64,000 nt of DNA from contig OZ245773.1 of NCBI GenBank assembly GCA_965227645.1, positions 1,426,001-1,490,000 of the forward strand, given 5' to 3'. Origin of the DNA: Flavimaribacter sp024343425 (GTDB lineage Bacteria > Pseudomonadota > Alphaproteobacteria > Rhizobiales > Rhizobiaceae). Position 1 is the stretch's first letter. Each line of letters starts with the position of its first letter. The notes under the pieces were generated by a model. That model worked only from the letters and a program-made list of their open reading frames with translations. It was not told the DNA's origin and made no database searches. Positions 18,215-26,321 of this stretch are shown here, in pieces. A program made the translations under genes and the position numbers.

Positions 18215-18829
18215 GTGATCCTGGAAGAATTGTCGGCGGACGCAGATCTGTCTGTCAGGACTGATCGTTCGACGGTGATCCTGCGAGAGGCTGCGCGACT
18301 TTTCGCCAGCCACGGGTACGGCGGGGCGTCGATGCAGGATATCGCCAACGCCGTCGGCATCACCAAGGCTTCGCTCTATCACTTCTTTCGCGACAAGGAC
18401 GAGATCCACAGCACCGTCATTGTTCTTTCGGTCAAGCGTCTGTTGCATATGGTCGAATTGCGTACACGCGACTGCACGACGGCTGCGGAGAAGATTGAAG
18501 GTTTTTCGCGCGCCCACGCTCAGCATATAGCTGAAAACAAAGACTTTTATTTCGCAGCGGCAGAAGGATACCACGCTCTTGCGCAGCCGGAGGTGAAACG
18601 ACGTGTGCAGCGGATGCGGGACGGTTACGAAGAAACGTTGCGGATGTTCATCCGCCAGGGGGTCGAGGACGGCGAGTTCCGCGAACTCGACGTCAAACTG
18701 GCGGCGCGCGCTCTCATTTCCTGTCTGAACTGGATGGCCCGCTGGTGGCGGCCGGACGGTCCCCGTTCGGCGGAAGAAGTGGCTTCTGACTACGTCAGCC
18801 TGCTGATTGCCGGGTTCAGAGCTTCTTAG
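18215..18829 (+). CDS. TetR/AcrR family transcriptional regulator
   Basis: 204-residue regulator. The GTG at 18215 has a GGAGGAG site five bases upstream and is preferred to a GTG at 18194 that falls in the operator. The HTH is read in FASHGYGGASMQDIANAVGITKASLYHFF at about residues 30-58. The C-terminal domain resembles the fatty-acid/acyl-CoA responsive class with a late WMARWWRPDGP segment. The presence of two TetR genes and five similar operators leaves open which regulator binds which site. Confidence 0.9.
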   Translation: MILEELSADADLSVRTDRSTVILREAARLFASHGYGGASMQDIANAVGITKASLYHFFRDKDEIHSTVIVLSVKRLLHMVELRTRDCTTAAEKIEGFSRAHAQHIAENKDFYFAAAEGYHALAQPEVKRRVQRMRDGYEETLRMFIRQGVEDGEFRELDVKLAARALISCLNWMARWWRPDGPRSAEEVASDYVSLLIAGFRAS

Positions 18830-18915
18830 TCGGAATGAATCCGGTCGGGGAACGAACGACGCCGTTTCGGTTAATCGTGATGCGCGCAGGCTTCTTCGAT
18901 TCCGCCTTGCCAACC

Positions 18916-18928
18916 AAACGGTAGTTAG
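18916..18928 (+). promoter_or_regulatory. Candidate TetR-type operator upstream of SDR/ligase operon
   Basis: AAAC-GGTA-GTTAG, 46 bp before the TTG start of the SDR gene at 18975; almost identical to the site at 14057. Confidence 0.45.
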
Positions 18929-18974
18929 ATTATTGTCGTTGTCCTGAGGAGACAGTTGACGAGCGGGAGGGGTC

Positions 18975-19808
18975 TTGGACCAGCACAACGCCTTATATCG
19001 CGACGCGGCGGCGGACTATCTCGCGCTTGCGCGGCTTGACGGCAAGGTATTTGCAATTGCCGGAGCAGGCGGTGGCATTGGTCGTCAGACTGCGCGCGCG
19101 TTGCGCCAGATGGGCGGCCGGATCGTTTGCATCGACCAGAACGATTCGCGAGGTCGCGCCGTATCTGATGAGGTGGACGCCGGCCTGATCGTCGCCGACA
19201 TGACAGATGACAGGGCCGTAGAGGCTGCATTGGCCCGGATTGTCGATGAAGAGGGCAGGCTCGACGGCATTGTCGACATCGTGGGCGCGTCCTTCGGCGC
19301 CGGATTGCTCGAAGCCGATGCCGACCTGGTGAAGCGGAACTTCGACCTGAACCTGCATCAGGCCATGAGCGTCACGCGCCACGGAGCGAATATAATGGCG
19401 AAAAGCGGCGGCGGAACGATCGTGCTGGTCGGGTCGGTCTCCGGTATTTCCAGCCTTCCGAACCAGATAATCTATGGCTCCGCCAAAGCTGCCCTGCATC
19501 ATTTCGTCCGGTGCGCCGCGGCTGAACTTGGCCATTTGGGGGTACGGATCAATGCCGTCGCCCCGGGCTATGTCCGAACGGAGAGGATGATCGAGAGGTT
19601 CCCGGCAGAGAGCTGGGACGAAATCGCCGCCAATACGCCGTTACAGCGTGGCGGTGAAACATCCGATATTGCCGGGCCCATTCTCTTCCTGTCGCAGAAC
19701 TTGTCGAGCTTCGTGACCGGTCAGGTTCTTGTCGTCGATGGCGGTCTTACGAACCCGATACGCGCGCTGCGGGATTCGTCGGCAAGACAAATTGCCGGGA
19801 GGGCCTGA
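18975..19808 (+). CDS. SDR family oxidoreductase
   Basis: 277-residue short-chain dehydrogenase with a 20-residue N-terminal extension before strand 1. AGAGGGIG at 29-36, Asp54 (CID) for NAD(H), Ser154, Tyr167, Lys171 (YGSAK). The usual NNAG is replaced by DIVGA. Starts with TTG at 18975, four bases after GGAGG. First gene of a long operon that runs through a ligase, crotonase, two acyl-CoA dehydrogenases, lactonase, SDR and monooxygenase. Confidence 0.88.
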   Translation: MDQHNALYRDAAADYLALARLDGKVFAIAGAGGGIGRQTARALRQMGGRIVCIDQNDSRGRAVSDEVDAGLIVADMTDDRAVEAALARIVDEEGRLDGIVDIVGASFGAGLLEADADLVKRNFDLNLHQAMSVTRHGANIMAKSGGGTIVLVGSVSGISSLPNQIIYGSAKAALHHFVRCAAAELGHLGVRINAVAPGYVRTERMIERFPAESWDEIAANTPLQRGGETSDIAGPILFLSQNLSSFVTGQVLVVDGGLTNPIRALRDSSARQIAGRA

Positions 19809-19859
19809 TCCGGTGGTGATTGCCTCTCGCTCAGTGCTCTTTTCCTGGGACCGGTCCTG

Positions 19860-21449
19860 ATGACTTGGACTGCACGCAAAAGCGTCTCTGGAGATCCGGA
19901 TCTGCTCTGGTCTTATCTCGACAGCGCGGTCGATCGTGATCCCGATCGCATCGCCCTGGTCACGTCGCGGGGACGGCTGAGCTTTGGTGATATGCGCAAT
20001 GAAGCCCTCGCGCTGGCAGGCGGGCTGACGATCCTGGGCGCACGCGCCGGCGACACCATCACCTATCAGACGCCCAATTGGGCGGAGACAGCCATTCTGG
20101 CTCTCGCCGTGATGAGGATCGGCGCGATCTGCAATCCCGTCGTGCCGATCTATCGGGAACGGGAAGTGCGGTTCATCATGACGCAGGCGCAGAGTCGCTT
20201 CGTCTTTGCGCCGGAGACCTATCGTGGATTTGCCCATGCCGAACTGATTGCGCCCATCGCCAAGGAGGTTGGAGCGGAGCTTATCGTCTTTCAGGGTGAC
20301 TATCCCGGAACACGGCGATATTCGGACGTTGTCGCCATGGGCCTGGAAGAGCAGCCCGCATTGCCTCATCCCGAACCCGACGCCGACGCGCTTTATCTCT
20401 ACACGTCCGGCACGGAGGGGCAGCCGAAAGGCGTCAGACATTCGCAGCGCACCTTGCTGAACGAATCGAGGTCGGTGATCGAAGCGACGGAACTGGGTGG
20501 AGACGATATCCTCTTCATGGGCTCTCCGCTCAGCCACATCACCGGGTTCATGTACGCCACGATCGCAGGAACCGTTCTCGGCGCGAAGGTGTGCCTGCTG
20601 GATATCTGGGATGTTTCCTCTGCAGTGGACCTGATCGAATCGGAGCAATGCGCCTGGACCGTCGGCGCGACGCCGTTCCTTCAGGCTCTGGTGGATTACC
20701 CGCAACCTGAGCGGCTGAAATCACTTCGGGTCTTTCGATGTGGCGGAGCGGGAGTGCCGCCGAGCCTGATCCGCAAGGCGCAGTCCCGGGGAATTCGCGC
20801 ATTGCGCACCTATGGCTGCAGTGAACATCCGACCATCAGTGGAAATGTCTCTGACGATCCGGCGAAGGCCAGTTCGACGGATGGACGGGTGCACCGCCGC
20901 AACCGGGTTCGGATAGTCGATCTCGATGATGAGACCCGCATCCTGCCGGCTGACATGAGCGGAGAGATCCAGACGCAAGGCCCGGAAGTGTTTTTGGGTT
21001 ATGTCGATGCGACGCTGGACGAGAAGGCCTTCACGCCTGACGGGTGGCTGCGCACGGGTGATCTCGGGACACTTGACGTACAAGGCTATGTAACGGTGAC
21101 CGGCCGGCGCAAGGATATCATCATTCGCAAGGGCGAGAATATTTCCGCCAAGGAGGTCGAGGATCTGATCGTCGAGATGCCCGAGATTGCGCAATGCGCG
21201 GTCATCGGCGTGCCTGACGAGCAACGCGGGGAACTGATGATCGCGGTCTGCACGCGCCGCAGCAGCGCTCGGCCAACGCTTGCGGACATAGCGGCGCACC
21301 TCGCCGAAGCGGGGCTTGCCAGGCAAAAATTCCCTGAACGGCTGGAGGTGGTTGAAAGCCTCCCGATGAACGCGGCGGGAAAGATACTCAAGGTCGAGCT
21401 GCGCCGCCGATATGCAGATATCCAAAACCTCGAAAAGGGAGAAGGGTGA
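19860..21449 (+). CDS. AMP-forming acyl-CoA ligase
   Basis: 529-residue ANL-superfamily enzyme. YTSGTEGQPKGVRHS is the P-loop-like motif, with Glu in place of the second Thr; YGCSEHP, DGWLRTGDLG, RKDIIIRKGENISAKEVE and NAAGKILKVELR (catalytic Lys) follow. The pattern is reminiscent of cyclohexanecarboxylate-CoA ligases, but substrate assignment is inference. The gene overlaps the next crotonase start (TGATG). Confidence 0.92.
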   Translation: MTWTARKSVSGDPDLLWSYLDSAVDRDPDRIALVTSRGRLSFGDMRNEALALAGGLTILGARAGDTITYQTPNWAETAILALAVMRIGAICNPVVPIYREREVRFIMTQAQSRFVFAPETYRGFAHAELIAPIAKEVGAELIVFQGDYPGTRRYSDVVAMGLEEQPALPHPEPDADALYLYTSGTEGQPKGVRHSQRTLLNESRSVIEATELGGDDILFMGSPLSHITGFMYATIAGTVLGAKVCLLDIWDVSSAVDLIESEQCAWTVGATPFLQALVDYPQPERLKSLRVFRCGGAGVPPSLIRKAQSRGIRALRTYGCSEHPTISGNVSDDPAKASSTDGRVHRRNRVRIVDLDDETRILPADMSGEIQTQGPEVFLGYVDATLDEKAFTPDGWLRTGDLGTLDVQGYVTVTGRRKDIIIRKGENISAKEVEDLIVEMPEIAQCAVIGVPDEQRGELMIAVCTRRSSARPTLADIAAHLAEAGLARQKFPERLEVVESLPMNAAGKILKVELRRRYADIQNLEKGEG

Positions 21450-22231
21450 TGGAACTTGCTTCACTCGAAACGGTATCGGTCGAAATCGACGATTTCGTCG
21501 CGGTGGTCACGATGAACAACCCGCCGGTCAACGCTCAGAACGACCTGACCCAGGAAGAACTCGTCTTTGCCATGGACGCGTTGTCGGACCGCGACGAGGT
21601 GCGTTCGATCGTCCTGACCGGGAAAGGAAAATCCTTCTGCGCGGGAGTCGATATCAAGGCGCGCGCCGGCAAGGTCTGGGGAGAGGGCGAGAGGCGCCGC
21701 AACCAGCGTTCGGCTCGTGAGAGCTATCACGCCATTCGCGAATGCACAAAGCCCGTCATAGGGGCGATCAACGGTCATGCTCTTGGGGCCGGCCTGGCGA
21801 TTGTGGCCTCCTGCGATGTTCTGGTGGCGTCCGAACGCGCGAGCCTGGGACTTCCCGAAGTTTCCGTGGGACTGATGGGAGGCTGTCGCCATGCGATGCA
21901 GCTTTTTGGACGATCCAGGGTGCGCTGGATGATGCTGTCCGGTGAGCGCGTGGACGGTCCGGAGCTCTATCGCCTTGGCGTGGTGCAGGCCTGTGTGTCG
22001 CCGGAAGACCTGTTGGCGACCGCGCGGAACATGGCGGTGAAGGTGGCCGGTTTCAGTCCGCTCGCGACACGGCTGGCAAAGCAATCGATGAACACCATAG
22101 AGCACATGAGTCTTCGAGACGGTTATCGCTACGAACAGGAAATGACGATGCAGCTTGGCAAGTCCGAGGACGCCAGGGAGGCGTTGAAGGCATTCGCCGA
22201 AAAGCGGGCGCCGGTTTTTGTCGGTCGATGA
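21449..22231 (+). CDS. Enoyl-CoA hydratase/isomerase family protein
   Basis: 260-residue crotonase. CAGVDIKAR and GHALGAGLAIVASCD give the oxyanion hole; the first glutamate is kept in LGLPEVSVG, while the second position is Met (RWMMLSGE). A short Arg-rich insertion (GEGERRRNQRSARE) lies after the first loop. Translationally coupled to the ligase upstream. Confidence 0.9.
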   Translation: MELASLETVSVEIDDFVAVVTMNNPPVNAQNDLTQEELVFAMDALSDRDEVRSIVLTGKGKSFCAGVDIKARAGKVWGEGERRRNQRSARESYHAIRECTKPVIGAINGHALGAGLAIVASCDVLVASERASLGLPEVSVGLMGGCRHAMQLFGRSRVRWMMLSGERVDGPELYRLGVVQACVSPEDLLATARNMAVKVAGFSPLATRLAKQSMNTIEHMSLRDGYRYEQEMTMQLGKSEDAREALKAFAEKRAPVFVGR

Positions 22232-22275
22232 CGCGAGATGACCAGAGGAATTTGTGATCGACGCAGGCGGGATCG

Positions 22276-23451
22276 ATGAACATCTGTTTTTCCGAAGGAC
22301 AGAAGCAGTACAGGCAGGACGTTCGGCGGTGGCTTGAAACCAGCCTTCCCGGGAACTGGATCGAGGCTGCGCACTGGCCGCTATTGCCGGAGCCGGAGGA
22401 GCGGGCGTTTCTTGTCGACTGGGAACGCAGGCTCTACGACGCCGGCTATTCCGGCGTAGCATGGCCCAAGGCTTACGGCGGTCAGGGACTGGGACCCGTC
22501 GAGGAATTTCTGGTCAACGAAGAGATGGGCAGGATTTCGGCGCCGGAGAGCCTTAATACGATTGGCCGCGAGCTCGTCGGGCCGATCCTGTTGAGCGTCG
22601 GAACCGAAGAGCAGAAGCGCCATTATATTCCGCGCATCCTTCGCATCGACGACATCTGGTGCCAGGGATTCTCCGAACCGAACGCCGGATCGGACCTCGC
22701 GTCAATAAAGACACGCGCGGTGAGGGGAGATGGCGGCTGGATTCTGAACGGGCAGAAGATCTGGACGAGCTACGCCCATATGGCGAGCCATTGTATCCTT
22801 CTGGCTCGCACGAACGCCGTCGCCAAGCCCCATCGCGGAATGACATTGTTCATCATGCCGATGAATACGCCCGGCATCGAGGTGCGCGGCATCCGTCACC
22901 TCAACGGCCAGCGCCATTTCAACGAAGTGTTCCTGACCGATGTTCGAATCGAGGACGGAATGCGCATCGGTGAAATCGACGCCGGATGGCAGGTGGCCGT
23001 CGGAGTGCTTGGTTTCGAGCGTGCGACGACGCGACTCTACCGCCAGCAACGCTTTGCCGAGGAACTCAGAGCCCTGATTCGGCAGGCCCGATCGAATGGT
23101 TCAATGACAGGGGCGATGGAAGACAAGATGGGTGAGATCGCAGCAGAGCTGGAGGTGCTGCGCTACCACAATCTGAAATTCCTCGGGCGAATTTGCCAGG
23201 GCGCGAAGATTGGGGACGAATCGAGTCTGCTGAAATTGCTCTGGAGCCAGATTCACCAGAAGATTGCCCGCCTCGGACTTGAAGTGCTGGGGCCGGATAT
23301 CGATGCTGACAGCCCGGTCGCGGCGCGTTTCAGGAAAATCTACTTCATCGCGCGCGGCGAGACGATCTATGCGGGCAGTTCCCAAATCCAGCGCAACATC
23401 ATTGCAGAGCGGGTCCTCGGCCTGCCGCGTCCGGAGCGGAGGTCGGCCTGA
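22276..23451 (+). CDS. Acyl-CoA dehydrogenase, alpha-type subunit
   Basis: 391-residue flavoprotein. N-terminal domain with LPGNWIEAAHWPLL, FAD motif GFSEPNAGSD, and a C-terminal segment GETIYAGSSQIQRNIIAERVLGLPR. The residue at the classical catalytic-glutamate position (YEGTS in medium-chain enzymes) is Ala here. Immediately followed, with a one-base stop/start overlap (TGATG), by a shorter divergent acyl-CoA dehydrogenase. This pairing resembles the alpha2-beta2 acyl-CoA dehydrogenases of steroid and polycyclic side-chain degradation; heteromer formation is inference. Confidence 0.92.
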   Translation: MNICFSEGQKQYRQDVRRWLETSLPGNWIEAAHWPLLPEPEERAFLVDWERRLYDAGYSGVAWPKAYGGQGLGPVEEFLVNEEMGRISAPESLNTIGRELVGPILLSVGTEEQKRHYIPRILRIDDIWCQGFSEPNAGSDLASIKTRAVRGDGGWILNGQKIWTSYAHMASHCILLARTNAVAKPHRGMTLFIMPMNTPGIEVRGIRHLNGQRHFNEVFLTDVRIEDGMRIGEIDAGWQVAVGVLGFERATTRLYRQQRFAEELRALIRQARSNGSMTGAMEDKMGEIAAELEVLRYHNLKFLGRICQGAKIGDESSLLKLLWSQIHQKIARLGLEVLGPDIDADSPVAARFRKIYFIARGETIYAGSSQIQRNIIAERVLGLPRPERRSA

Positions 23452-24506
23452 TGGATCTCGAATTGTCAGTCGAACAGGCCCAGCTCAGAGACAGTATTTC
23501 CATTGCGTTCAGGCGCGCTGTCGAGAGCAGCGAAGCCTTGGGCCCGATGCTGGCGGAACTGGGCGCAGTCGCCATGCTGGTCCCGCAAGAGCAGGCAGGA
23601 ATGGGTCTTGGCATGGTCGAAGGCGTCATCGTCTGCACGCAAGCAGGCCGCTTCTGCCTGAATTTTCCGCTCGCGGAAACGATTTTGCTGACGGGCGCCC
23701 TGACGAGCGTCAGGCCGGAAGCTGGCAACCGCGTTCTCTCAGGACTGTCCTCCATAACCGCGACATGTGACATCCGTCGCGAAGGACAAGAGCATCGCAA
23801 TTCGGGCGGCTATTCCGCAGCCTATCTGGATAGCGCCGAATGGCTCGCCGTGCTGCGTGACGATAGAGATATCGTGCTTCTGGAGGTGAGCCGACTGGGC
23901 CAGATGTCCCGCAACGATCTGGAGCCGGGGATCGCAACCGGCCTGGTCGGGGTCGATGCGGTTCAGGATTGTGCTGCGGTCGTATCCATGGATCTTGCAG
24001 TCGAGCGACTTGCCATTTTGCGTTCCGCCGAGATTGCCGGCGCTGCGGCGTTCTGCTTCGAGACGGCAATAGAATATCTCAAGGATCGTCGACAGTTCGG
24101 TCAACCGATCGGCGCCAATCAGGCGCTCAAGCACATCGCCGCCGATGGCTACGTGCAACTGGAAAACATCCGGGTCGCGATCGACTACGCCGCCACAGCC
24201 ATCGATCGTGCGGTTGACAATCCCGGCGAATTTGGGTGGCGAGAGGAAGCGCAGCAAGCGGTCTCAGTCGTCCTGTCTTTCGTGCCGACAGCGGCGCGCG
24301 AACTGGCGGAAATGGCGATCCAGTTCCATGGCGGGATAGGCGTCACATGGGAGTATCCGCTGAACCGCTATCTGCGCCGTATTCTTCGCATCGGCCAGTC
24401 GCTCGGTTTATCCGAGCATCATCGCCGCGCCCTGGTGAATCGGATTGTCGATTCGGACGCCGAACCCCGCTGGCAGGAACAAAGCGTTGAAAAGAGGCCC
24501 GCATGA
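23451..24506 (+). CDS. Acyl-CoA dehydrogenase, short beta-type subunit
   Basis: 351 residues, shorter than a standard acyl-CoA dehydrogenase. The C-terminal helical domain is well conserved (EYLKDRRQFGQPIGANQALKH; FHGGIGVTWEYPLNRYLRR), but the middle beta domain is degenerate and lacks the SEPNAGSD flavin motif. This is typical of the non-catalytic or FAD-sharing partner of heteromeric acyl-CoA dehydrogenases. It is coupled to genes on both sides. Confidence 0.88.
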   Translation: MDLELSVEQAQLRDSISIAFRRAVESSEALGPMLAELGAVAMLVPQEQAGMGLGMVEGVIVCTQAGRFCLNFPLAETILLTGALTSVRPEAGNRVLSGLSSITATCDIRREGQEHRNSGGYSAAYLDSAEWLAVLRDDRDIVLLEVSRLGQMSRNDLEPGIATGLVGVDAVQDCAAVVSMDLAVERLAILRSAEIAGAAAFCFETAIEYLKDRRQFGQPIGANQALKHIAADGYVQLENIRVAIDYAATAIDRAVDNPGEFGWREEAQQAVSVVLSFVPTAARELAEMAIQFHGGIGVTWEYPLNRYLRRILRIGQSLGLSEHHRRALVNRIVDSDAEPRWQEQSVEKRPA

Positions 24507-25435
24507 GCAGTCTTTACGAAATCGTCGATCCCGGAGTTCGCCTGTTCCTTCGACATGAGGCGCCGGAAAGAATCTACAGCCAGGCAAAATGGAACGAGGG
24601 GCCGGTCTATTTCCCGGCCTCACGCAGCCTCGTTTGGTCGGACATCCCGAACGACCGGCTGCTGCGCTACGATGAACTGACCGGCGCCGTCGGCATTCTG
24701 CGCCAGCCTTCCGGGCACGCAAACGGCAACACGACAGATCGAACGGGTCGGCTGATCACGTGCGAGCATGGCGGTCGCCGGGTGATTCGGACGGAGATCG
24801 ACGGCAGCGTTACCGTATTGGCCGATCTTCATGATGGGCGGCGCCTGAATTCACCCAATGACGTGGTCGTCAAATCCGACGGCACAGTTTGGTTCAGTGA
24901 TCCCACTTACGGGATCGACGGCGACTATTTCGGCAACAAGGCTGAACGCGAGCAGAGCGGAAGCCATGTCTACCGCTATGATCCCGTCAGCGGCCGGCTG
25001 CAAGCGGTGATCACCACCATGCAGCAGCCCAATGGGCTCGCTTTCTCACCGGACGAGAGCCGGCTTTATGTGGTTGATTCAGCAAGGACAGATGGTCCGG
25101 ACAAACCGGCCCACATTCGCTGTTTCGACATCGGCGCGGATGGCGGCGCCGAGGACCGGGGCGTTGTCGTCGAGGCATCTGTCGGCCTGTTCGACGGCAT
25201 TCGGGTGGATGACGAGGAGCGCATCTGGGCGGGAACCGGGGAAGGCGTGCACGTCTACTCGCGAGACGGAGACCTGCTCGGCAAGATCATTACTGGCGGC
25301 ATCATAATCAATCTGTGTTTTGGCGGTCCCAAGCGAAACATTCTTTACATGTGCGGCGCCACGGACGTGTTGCGTGTTCCGGTGCGCGCGCGCGGAATCA
25401 ATATATACCGCGGCGCGGAGACCGGGCATGAATGA
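24503..25435 (+). CDS. SMP-30/gluconolactonase/LRE family protein
   Basis: 310-residue six-bladed beta-propeller lactone hydrolase family. Metal-site candidates: Glu32 in WNEGPVYF, an Asn in SPNDVVV, and Asp in LYVVDS. The ATG overlaps the stop of the acyl-CoA dehydrogenase gene (ATGA). In a route with a flavin monooxygenase and SDRs it could open a lactone intermediate. Confidence 0.88.
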   Translation: MSSLYEIVDPGVRLFLRHEAPERIYSQAKWNEGPVYFPASRSLVWSDIPNDRLLRYDELTGAVGILRQPSGHANGNTTDRTGRLITCEHGGRRVIRTEIDGSVTVLADLHDGRRLNSPNDVVVKSDGTVWFSDPTYGIDGDYFGNKAEREQSGSHVYRYDPVSGRLQAVITTMQQPNGLAFSPDESRLYVVDSARTDGPDKPAHIRCFDIGADGGAEDRGVVVEASVGLFDGIRVDDEERIWAGTGEGVHVYSRDGDLLGKIITGGIIINLCFGGPKRNILYMCGATDVLRVPVRARGINIYRGAETGHE

Positions 25436-26216
25436 GGCGGTTGCATGGACGCCGAAGGAAGGTGATTTGCCGCTGCCTGCGGGGCGCATGAAAGGTCGGG
25501 CAATCCTGGTGACGGGCGCCGCCCGCGGCATTGGCCGCGCCATTGCGAAACTGTTTGCAGCCGAGGGAGCAAAGATTGCTCTTCTTGACCGCGAGGAAAC
25601 CGGCCTGTGTGACATTGCCAGAGAAACCGGCGGTCTCGCCATTGCGCAGGATTTGACGGACTTCGACAGGCTGCCATCGGCGGTGGGCGAGGCGGCATCG
25701 TTCATGGGGCATCTCGATGGACTGGTGAATGCGGCAGGCGTCTACGTCAACGGCCCCATAGGAGAGACGGACGCGGCGACCTGGAAGCTGGTCATGGACG
25801 TGAATCTGACTGCGCCTTTCCTGCTTTGCCGGGCGGCGGAATCCTCTCTGCGGGAGGCGCCGACGGGCTATGCCACCATACTCAATATTTCGTCGGGAGT
25901 AGGGCTCTCGCCATACGCCAACCGATCGGCCTACGCCACCTCCAAAGGCGGTCTGATCACCCTGGGCAAGGTCCTGGCGATGGAGCTGGCGCCCAATATC
26001 CGCGTGAACACGATCTGCCCCGGTCTCATAGACACGCCAATGGTGGAGGCGCTGGCCGGGCACAATGATCTGGCGGTGACGCTGCAGAAATATGCGCTCA
26101 AGCGTCTCGGGCTTGCCGAAGAGGTAGCCCAGGCGGCGCTGTTTCTGAGCAGCGGCGCATCGTCTTTCATCACGGGCGCCACCATGGCGGTGGACGGGGG
26201 ACGGACATTCCATTGA
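25428..26216 (+). CDS. SDR family oxidoreductase
   Basis: 262-residue short-chain dehydrogenase: TGAARGIG near residue 29-36, Asp54 (LLDR), NAAG at 101-104, Ser155/156, Tyr169, Lys173 (YATSK). The start at 25428 lies eight bases inside the lactonase gene; a longer frame upstream is lactonase shadow. A candidate alcohol dehydrogenase acting before or after the monooxygenase. Confidence 0.9.
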   Translation: MNEAVAWTPKEGDLPLPAGRMKGRAILVTGAARGIGRAIAKLFAAEGAKIALLDREETGLCDIARETGGLAIAQDLTDFDRLPSAVGEAASFMGHLDGLVNAAGVYVNGPIGETDAATWKLVMDVNLTAPFLLCRAAESSLREAPTGYATILNISSGVGLSPYANRSAYATSKGGLITLGKVLAMELAPNIRVNTICPGLIDTPMVEALAGHNDLAVTLQKYALKRLGLAEEVAQAALFLSSGASSFITGATMAVDGGRTFH

Positions 26217-26321
26217 AACCGCGATCGCATTTTCAGAACCCATCGCGCCGCTTTGCGAGCAAGCGGCGCCGAGTGTGCGCCAAAACCGCCTGAAACCAGA
26301 TTTCCCGGAGGAGGATCAATC

